Part shown: positions 5,547-9,708 of the stretch, piece by piece | Layout of the letters: every line of letters begins with the position of its first letter | Position numbering within the stretch: position 1 is the stretch's first letter | Source: Peptococcaceae bacterium | GTDB lineage: Bacteria; Bacillota; Peptococcia; Peptococcales; Peptococcaceae | DNA length: 9,708 nt | Direction: 5' to 3' | Assembly (NCBI GenBank): GCA_017622155.1 | Contig: JAGARS010000231.1 | Span: 1-9,708 of the forward strand | Made by a program: the position numbers and the translations under genes | The notes under the pieces: generated by a model | Told to the model about the DNA's origin: nothing | Databases searched by the model: none | What the model saw: only the letters and a program-made list of their open reading frames with translations

Positions 5547-5813
5547 TCAGATAATGTCGCTAGCGTTTTCCAGATTTTCAACCATTTTTTTCACGCATTC
5601 AGAGCAAACCAGTTTACCTTTGTAGTTCTGTACTTCGTCAGCACTCTGGCAGAAGATACAAGCCGGTTCATATTTTTTCAGAACAATTTTTTCGTTGTCT
5701 GTGTAAATTTCCAGTGCGTCTTTTTCTTCAATGCCCAGTGTTCTTCTTAATTCGATTGGAATAACTACACGACCTAATTCGTCAACTTTACGTACAATAC
5801 CTGTGGATTTCAT
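5547..5813 (-). CDS. abrB: AbrB-family transition-state regulator with C-terminal Cys pairs
   Basis: DNA-binding regulator with a SpoVT/AbrB swapped-hairpin domain; relatives repress stationary-phase, biofilm and sporulation genes in exponential growth. Of the 88 residues, 1-47 carry the signature MKSTGIVRKVDELGRVVIPIE continuing through ELRRTLGIEEKDALEIY, almost the Bacillus AbrB sequence as I recall it. The C-terminal half differs from Bacillus AbrB: C52-x2-C55 and C70-x2-C73 (CIFC, CSEC) form a likely small zinc ribbon, a form that I believe is common in clostridial AbrB proteins. The start at 5813 is set by GGAGG 9 nt upstream and by the strong promoter between 5875 and 5903, which lies inside any longer in-frame reading. 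It is transcribed away from metG; as I recall, divergent abrB and metS also occur in B. subtilis. Autorepression is likely from family behaviour, and dyads lie near its transcription start. Confidence 0.93.
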   Translation of the reverse strand: MKSTGIVRKVDELGRVVIPIELRRTLGIEEKDALEIYTDNEKIVLKKYEPACIFCQSADEVQNYKGKLVCSECVKKMVENLENASDII

Positions 5814-5840
5814 ATTTAATATCCTCCCCAATACAATATG

Positions 5841-5871
5841 CATACAACTTACAATCTCTGTATGTGTTGTA
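5841..5871 (-). promoter_or_regulatory. Overlapping dyads at the abrB transcription start
   Basis: CATACA (5841-5846) can pair with TGTATG (5859-5864), and TACAAC (5843-5848) with GTTGTA (5866-5871). The two pairings exclude each other. They cover the predicted abrB start of transcription (about 5868) and leader, a natural position for an autoregulatory operator or a switching leader. Function is inferred only. Confidence 0.35.
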
Positions 5872-5874
5872 CCC

Positions 5875-5903
5875 ATAATACCATTTTTTCTACAGTGCGT
5901 CAA
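5875..5903 (-). promoter_or_regulatory. Strong sigma-A-type promoter for abrB
   Basis: The minus strand reads TTGACG (5903-5898), 17-bp spacer, TATTAT (5880-5875), with TGG directly before the -10 box (extended -10). Transcription should start near 5868, giving a ~55-nt leader. Confidence 0.85.
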
Positions 5904-6001
5904 CCAAATTCACAAAATCGTGTAATAATTTGTTAAAAATTGTCGAAAAAAATCGAACTGCATATTCTCATGACAATTTCAGAAAAATATCCCGAAACTG
6001 C

Positions 6002-6031
6002 TTGACTGCAAGGCTGTTTTTTTCTTATACT
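6002..6031 (+). promoter_or_regulatory. Sigma-A-type promoter for metG-tatD
   Basis: TTGACT (6002-6007), 18-bp spacer, TATACT (6026-6031). Transcription should start near 6038, giving a leader of about 110 nt before the metG ATG. Confidence 0.75.
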
Positions 6032-6107
6032 ATAAGTTAAAGCTTCATTATATTTGTATTGATTTCACACAGTATAAAAATGCTTTTCATTATTTTATTT
6101 TAAGCTT

Positions 6108-6127
6108 ATTTGCAAATTGTATTTGCA
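6108..6127 (+). promoter_or_regulatory. Palindrome and direct-repeat cluster just upstream of the metG ribosome binding site
   Basis: ATTTGCAAAT (6108-6117) is a perfect 10-bp palindrome, and TGCAAAT (6111-6117) / ATTTGCA (6121-6127) is a perfect 7-bp hairpin with a TGT loop, so ATTTGCA occurs twice, 13 bp apart. It ends a few bases before AAAGGAGG (6134-6141). It may be a leader hairpin affecting metG translation or a binding site; chance in AT-rich DNA is possible. Confidence 0.35.
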
Positions 6128-6149
6128 TTGAATAAAGGAGGATTCTTTC

Positions 6150-8156
6150 ATGCCAGAAAGCACAAATGAACCAAAACGTTTTTATATTACCACACCGATT
6201 TATTATCCAAGCGCCAATCTGCACATCGGACATGCATATTGCACTGTTATGGCAGATACCATGACTCGCTACAAACGTATGCAGGGTTACGAAACTTATT
6301 TTTTAACCGGTTCTGACGAACATGGTCAGAAAATCGAACGTGTCGCAAAAGCAGAAGGTGTTACCCCAATCGAATACACCGATAAAATTGTGGCAACATT
6401 CCAGGCATTATGGGAACGCCTGCTGATTTCCAACGACGATTTTATCCGTACCACACAGCCACGCCATATGGAAGTGGTACAGAAAATTTTCCAGACTATT
6501 TATGAAAAAGGCGACATTTATAAATCAGAATATGAAGGTCATTACTGCACACCTTGCGAAACATTCTTTACCGAACGTCAGCTGGTAGACGGCAACTGCC
6601 CGGATTGCGGCCGTCCAACAGAACTTATCAAAGAAGAAAGCTACTTCTTCAAAATGAGCAAATATCAGGATCAGCTTCTGCAGTATATCGATGAACATCC
6701 GGACTTTATTCAGCCGGTTGCACGCCGCAATGAAATGATCAACTTTATCAAACAGGGTTTGGAAGACCTGTGTATCTCTCGTACCACATTTGACTGGGGG
6801 ATTCCGGTACCAATCAATGACAAACATGTAATCTATGTATGGTTTGACGCATTGACCAACTATATCTCCGCTCTGGGATACGGCACCGACAATGATGATT
6901 TATATCAGAAATTCTGGCCGGCAGATATTCATTTAGTTGGGAAAGATATTGCACGTTTCCATGCAATCATCTGGCCATGCATTCTGATGGCAGCAGACCT
7001 GCCTCTGCCAAAACAGGTATTCGGTCACGGCTGGGTTCTGTTAAACAGCGGAAAAATGTCCAAGTCCAAAGGCAACGTAGTAGATCCAAATGTACTGTTG
7101 GATAAATACGGTGTAGATGCGATTCGCTACTTCCTGCTGCGTGAAATCTCTACAGGTTCTGATGGATACTATTCCGAAGAAGCGCTGGTAAACCGTATCA
7201 ACATCGATTTGGCCAACGACTATGGTAATCTGGTAAGTCGTTCTGTAGCTATGATTGACAAATACTTCGACGGCATTGTACCAGCTCCTGCCGCAACACC
7301 GGCAAGCGAATTTGATGCCGAACTGAAAGCACTGGCTGAAACTGTCGGTGTTGACGCTGCTGCATATTTAGAAAAAATGGACTTCCCGAATGCGCTGGCT
7401 AGCATTTGGCGTTTAATCAGCCGTGCAAATAAATATATCGACGAAACAGCGCCTTGGGTACTGGCAAAAGATGAAAATAAAAAGGCTGACCTGGGCACTG
7501 TACTGTATAATCTGATGGAATGCATCCGTATGAGCACCATTCTGTTGGCTCCATTTATGCCGCTGGTACCTGGCAAAGTAGCAGAACAGACAGGACAGCA
7601 GCTGGAAGGCCGCACCTGGGCTGACGGCTGCACTTGGGGCAATGTGGAAACCGGCGTAAAAGTATGCAAAAAAGAAGCCATCTTCCCTCGTATCGATCCA
7701 AAATCTCTGGATTTGCCAAAAGAAGAAGTGAAAACTGAAGCGCCAAAAGCAGAAGCAAAAAAAGAAACGAAAAAAGAAGAAAAAACGGAAGCAAAACAGG
7801 AAGAACCTGCAGAAGGCAAAGCAGAAATCACATATGATGATTTTGCAAAACTTGACCTGCGTGTTGTAGAAGTACTGGAATGCAGCAAAGTTGAAAAAGC
7901 CGATAAACTGCTGCAGTTCAAACTGAAAATGGGCGATGAAATCCGCACCGTAGTATCCGGCATCGCAAAATTCTATGAAAGCCCAGAAGAACTGGTAGGT
8001 AAAAAACTGGTACTGGTGGCAAACCTGGCACCGAAAAAAATCCGCGGTATTATGTCCCACGGTATGCTGTTGTCCGCAGCAACAGACGACGACAGCCTGC
8101 TGCAGGTACTGCAGGTAACCCATGAAGATATTCCTTCCGGCGCAACTGTATGCTAA
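6150..8156 (+). CDS. metG: Methionyl-tRNA synthetase (MetG/MetS) with C-terminal tRNA-binding domain
   Basis: Class I aminoacyl-tRNA synthetase that charges tRNA-Met, including the initiator, in the cytosol. Of the 668 residues, the HIGH motif is at 25-28, the KMSKS loop at 302-306, and the connective domain carries two Cys pairs (C133-x2-C136, C150-x2-C153) for zinc. WFDALTNYISALGY (231-244) belongs to the methionine-binding region. The anticodon-binding helical domain covers about 340-520. A charged low-complexity linker of Lys, Glu and Ala (about 522-558) leads to a C-terminal Trbp111/EMAP-like dimerising tRNA-binding domain (559-668: DFAKLDLRVVEV, LVLVANLAPKKIRGIMSHGM). AAAGGAGG ends 8 nt before the ATG. 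It has its own promoter and a ~110-nt leader with no T-box. tatD follows after 15 nt, the gene pair seen in many Firmicutes. Confidence 0.98.
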   Translation: MPESTNEPKRFYITTPIYYPSANLHIGHAYCTVMADTMTRYKRMQGYETYFLTGSDEHGQKIERVAKAEGVTPIEYTDKIVATFQALWERLLISNDDFIRTTQPRHMEVVQKIFQTIYEKGDIYKSEYEGHYCTPCETFFTERQLVDGNCPDCGRPTELIKEESYFFKMSKYQDQLLQYIDEHPDFIQPVARRNEMINFIKQGLEDLCISRTTFDWGIPVPINDKHVIYVWFDALTNYISALGYGTDNDDLYQKFWPADIHLVGKDIARFHAIIWPCILMAADLPLPKQVFGHGWVLLNSGKMSKSKGNVVDPNVLLDKYGVDAIRYFLLREISTGSDGYYSEEALVNRINIDLANDYGNLVSRSVAMIDKYFDGIVPAPAATPASEFDAELKALAETVGVDAAAYLEKMDFPNALASIWRLISRANKYIDETAPWVLAKDENKKADLGTVLYNLMECIRMSTILLAPFMPLVPGKVAEQTGQQLEGRTWADGCTWGNVETGVKVCKKEAIFPRIDPKSLDLPKEEVKTEAPKAEAKKETKKEEKTEAKQEEPAEGKAEITYDDFAKLDLRVVEVLECSKVEKADKLLQFKLKMGDEIRTVVSGIAKFYESPEELVGKKLVLVANLAPKKIRGIMSHGMLLSAATDDDSLLQVLQVTHEDIPSGATVC

Positions 8157-8171
8157 GCGAAAGGATTCGCT
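8156..8171 (+). promoter_or_regulatory. Hairpin presenting or masking the tatD ribosome binding site
   Basis: AGCGAA (8156-8161) pairs perfectly with TTCGCT (8166-8171) around the loop AGGA (8162-8165). The first base is the last base of the metG stop codon, the loop is the core of the tatD ribosome binding site, and the stem ends directly before the tatD ATG (8172). A ribosome finishing metG would cover this structure, so translational coupling is plausible. Confidence 0.55.
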
Positions 8172-8942
8172 ATGATGAATTTATTTGACACACATGCACA
8201 TATTCTGGATGATCAATTCAACGATGACCGCGAGCAGGTTATCCGGAATATTTATGACAATATGGCACTGGTGGTAAACATCGGCTGCAATCTGGAGGAC
8301 TGCCCGCACACTGTGGCACTGGCCGAACAGTACGACAAACTTTACGCCGCAGTGGGTCTGCATCCGGAGGATGTAAAAACCTATACACCGGAAGGATGGG
8401 ACATGATTTGCCGATTGGCAGAACATCCGAAAGTAGTGGGTATTGGCGAGACCGGCCTTGATTACTACTGGGACACTTCCACCAAAGATGCGCAAAAAGT
8501 GCTGTTCGAGCAGCACATTGATTTGGCAAAACAATTGCACAAGCCTCTCGTCATTCATGACAGAGAAGCCCACGGTGATACACTGGAAATCCTGAAACGT
8601 ACCAACGCCAAAGAAGCCGGCGGTATTCTACATGCCTTTTCCGGCAGCGTTGAAATGGCTATGGAAGTCATCAAAATGGGATTTTATATTGGCCTGGGAG
8701 GCCCTGTCACATTTAAAAATGCACGCAAAGCTGTAGAAGTGGCACAAGCCATTCCATTAGAATATCTGGTGATTGAAACCGACTGTCCATATATGGCGCC
8801 GGTTCCATTCCGCGGTAAACGCAACGAACCAATGCTGGTGCAGCATACCGCTGCCAAAATTGCAGAACTGCGCGGTATCAGCTTAGAAGAACTAATTGAG
8901 GCTACTTACCAGAACGGCAAACGGGTATATAGGTTAAAATAA
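8172..8942 (+). CDS. tatD: TatD-family metal-dependent hydrolase (DNase)
   Basis: TIM-barrel hydrolase of the TatD family; characterised members are Mg-dependent 3'-5' DNA exonucleases acting in DNA repair or quality control, and a related D-aminoacyl-tRNA deacylase role has been reported, which would fit the synthetase neighbour. The 256 residues hold all expected metal ligands: H8 and H10 (DTHAH), E93 (GIGETGLDYY), H129 (VIHDREAH), H154 (ILHAFSG) and D204 (ETDCPYMAP). Length is normal. Two adjacent ATGs (8172 and 8175) both have acceptable spacing (6 and 9 nt) to AAAGGA (8160-8165). It is the second gene of the metG operon. The next gene converges on it rather than continuing the rnmV-ksgA order known from Bacillus. 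Confidence 0.95.
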   Translation: MMNLFDTHAHILDDQFNDDREQVIRNIYDNMALVVNIGCNLEDCPHTVALAEQYDKLYAAVGLHPEDVKTYTPEGWDMICRLAEHPKVVGIGETGLDYYWDTSTKDAQKVLFEQHIDLAKQLHKPLVIHDREAHGDTLEILKRTNAKEAGGILHAFSGSVEMAMEVIKMGFYIGLGGPVTFKNARKAVEVAQAIPLEYLVIETDCPYMAPVPFRGKRNEPMLVQHTAAKIAELRGISLEELIEATYQNGKRVYRLK

Positions 8943-8945
8943 TAA

Positions 8946-8986
8946 AAAAGAGGAATCCGTCACAGAATTAGGCGAATTCCTCTTTT
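8946..8986. terminator. Bidirectional terminator between tatD and the Crp-family gene
   Basis: Perfect 11-bp stem AAAAGAGGAAT (8946-8956) / ATTCCTCTTTT (8976-8986) with a 19-nt loop. The plus strand continues CTTATATAAC after TTTT; the minus strand exits through TTTTTTATT. It starts 4 nt after the tatD stop and ends 30 nt before the convergent gene's stop. Confidence 0.88.
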
Positions 8987-9016
8987 CTTATATAACATAT
9001 ACAGTTTTAAGTATTA

Positions 9017-9643
9017 TTATAGCTGTTCTAAATACTCCATATCTAAAATAACTAATTTATTGCGTTCTTTTATAATGATACCTTCTTCTTGCAATTCTTT
9101 CATTACATTTGTAACAGAAACACGGTTCATACCTAAATATTTTGCAATATCATAATGAGATAGTTTGCCGTTATATTCATATTGACCATTTGGTTTGTAA
9201 ACACCAAACTCTTTCACATAATCCAATAGAAACTTGCAAATGCGATAGTGTGGATCTTTTATAAGACTATCACTTACTTGGTAGCTTAACGCACTCATAC
9301 GATTACAAAACCATTGAATGAAATCGCGAATAATTTGTTCATCTTTCAACAGTACTTTATATACAGTGTTTTCGTCAAATAAATAACATTCACAATCTTC
9401 GATTGCAACAAATACTCCAGAATTTTCGATCTGTTTAAAAAAAATAACTTCACCCAAAATGCTTTCATCACATACAACTTTTACGTATTTTTCTGCGCCA
9501 TTGATTGTGGAAATTAGCCGTCCAGCTTTTCCGGATTTCAAATAATACAGATACGGAATTTTTTCGCCAATCGTGAAAATTCTGTCCCCTTTTTTATAAA
9601 CTTTTTTCTGACTTAAATGCAGATATTTTTCAATACTGCTCAT
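9017..9643 (-). CDS. Crp/Fnr-family transcriptional regulator
   Basis: Cyclic-nucleotide-type sensor domain followed by a winged helix-turn-helix. From the ATG at 9643 the protein has 208 residues: MSSIEKYLHLSQKKVYKKGDR opens a cNMP-binding-like beta barrel (about 10-105, with GDRIFTIGEKIPYLYYLKSGKAGR and ESILGEVIFF), a long dimerisation helix (about 108-140), and a DNA-reading helix in LSHYDIAKYLGMNRVSVTNVMKELQEEGII (about 163-192). No N-terminal Cys cluster is present, so this is not an oxygen-sensing iron-sulfur FNR; the ligand is unknown, and the canonical cAMP-binding Arg/Ser pattern is not evident. Start choice is uncertain: AAGAAG lies 5 nt before the ATG at 9643, while an in-frame TTG at 9694 (225 residues) has GGTGA 6 nt upstream and an in-frame TGA at 9703-9701 bounds it. 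The gene is complete on either choice; its promoter is mostly outside the window. Confidence 0.88.
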   Translation of the reverse strand: MSSIEKYLHLSQKKVYKKGDRIFTIGEKIPYLYYLKSGKAGRLISTINGAEKYVKVVCDESILGEVIFFKQIENSGVFVAIEDCECYLFDENTVYKVLLKDEQIIRDFIQWFCNRMSALSYQVSDSLIKDPHYRICKFLLDYVKEFGVYKPNGQYEYNGKLSHYDIAKYLGMNRVSVTNVMKELQEEGIIIKERNKLVILDMEYLEQL

Positions 9644-9708
9644 GTCATCTTCTTGGCAAAAATAAGCAGTCAATCCACGGTTAGATGTTTCCAAGACGGT
9701 TCACCACA

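Larger units (their letters stand above)
5814..6149. other. Divergent abrB/metG intergenic region (336 bp)
   Basis: Contains no gene. From left to right: abrB ribosome binding site and short leader, overlapping dyads near the abrB transcription start, the abrB promoter, about 95 bp of AT-rich sequence (5904-6001) with no motif I can name, the metG promoter, then a ~110-nt metG leader with a palindrome cluster. The AT-rich middle with TCGA repeats could bind a regulator such as AbrB, but no consensus proves it. No T-box or SAM riboswitch signature was found before metG. Confidence 0.7.

Noticed and set aside
5814..5903. 30-codon N-terminal extension of AbrB
   Set aside because: It contains the strong abrB promoter and its start site; the family begins at MKSTGIVRKVDELGR.
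6038..6149. T-box or SAM riboswitch before metG
   Set aside because: No T-box AGGGTGG-type sequence, specifier stem or S-box core could be found, and the leader has no terminator.
7220..8123. Long open frames on the minus strand across metG (7220-7963 and 7413-8123)
   Set aside because: Their residues mirror the metG codons (Ser/Phe-rich opposite Glu/Lys-rich linker), they have no ribosome binding site, and no family resemblance.
9017..9643. Oxygen-sensing FNR with an iron-sulfur cluster
   Set aside because: The N-terminus lacks the required Cys cluster; the few Cys residues lie within the beta barrel.
1..9708. CRISPR arrays, tRNA or rRNA genes, insertion sequences
   Set aside because: No regularly spaced repeats, no tRNA-like cloverleaf sequence and no transposase or integrase coding region were seen on either strand.

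Overview
The window looks like a chromosomal housekeeping segment from a low-to-moderate GC Firmicutes-type bacterium (Clostridia or Negativicutes would both fit; the sequence does not settle which). The pointers are strong AGGAGG ribosome binding sites, TTGACN/TATAAT promoters, an AbrB-type transition-state regulator with a Cys-rich tail, a CwlD-type amidase, and an abrB | metG-tatD arrangement that, as I recall it, also occurs in Bacillus subtilis. No phage, IS, CRISPR, tRNA or rRNA gene was seen.

Layout. 1-468 (minus): hemolysin III/TrhA-type membrane protein running off the left edge; its last ~70 bases (1-70) are much more GC-rich (about 69%) and do not continue the family, so they may be a foreign or misassembled end. 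617-1795 (minus): hemW, a radical SAM haem chaperone. 1912-2637 (plus): CwlD-type N-acetylmuramoyl-L-alanine amidase. 2712-3140 (minus): small unknown protein with one possible membrane segment. 3282-3779 (plus): queF, the preQ0 reductase of queuosine synthesis. 3972-5333 (minus): citrate synthase. 5547-5813 (minus): abrB. 6150-8156 (plus): metG, followed after 15 nt by tatD (8172-8942). 9017-9643 (minus): Crp/Fnr-family regulator at the right edge.

The genes are mostly single-gene units that alternate in direction, so nearly every junction is a divergent promoter region or a convergent terminator region. The only clear operon is metG-tatD, where the tatD ribosome binding site sits in the loop of a perfect 6-bp hairpin that starts at the metG stop codon.

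The most unusual content is between the genes. A 140-bp multi-level imperfect palindrome lies between queF and citrate synthase (3811-3950). Its outer arms share a conserved, asymmetrically bulged core (AAAATGATTTCTKC paired with GMAGAAATRCATTTT) with a shorter hairpin at another convergent junction (2642-2703), and the pairing is kept by compensatory differences. This looks like a genome-specific family of structured intergenic repeats that also serve as bidirectional terminators. Upstream of citrate synthase there are two perfect 8-bp inverted repeats that look like an operator and a leader hairpin. A compact palindrome/direct-repeat cluster lies just upstream of the metG ribosome binding site.
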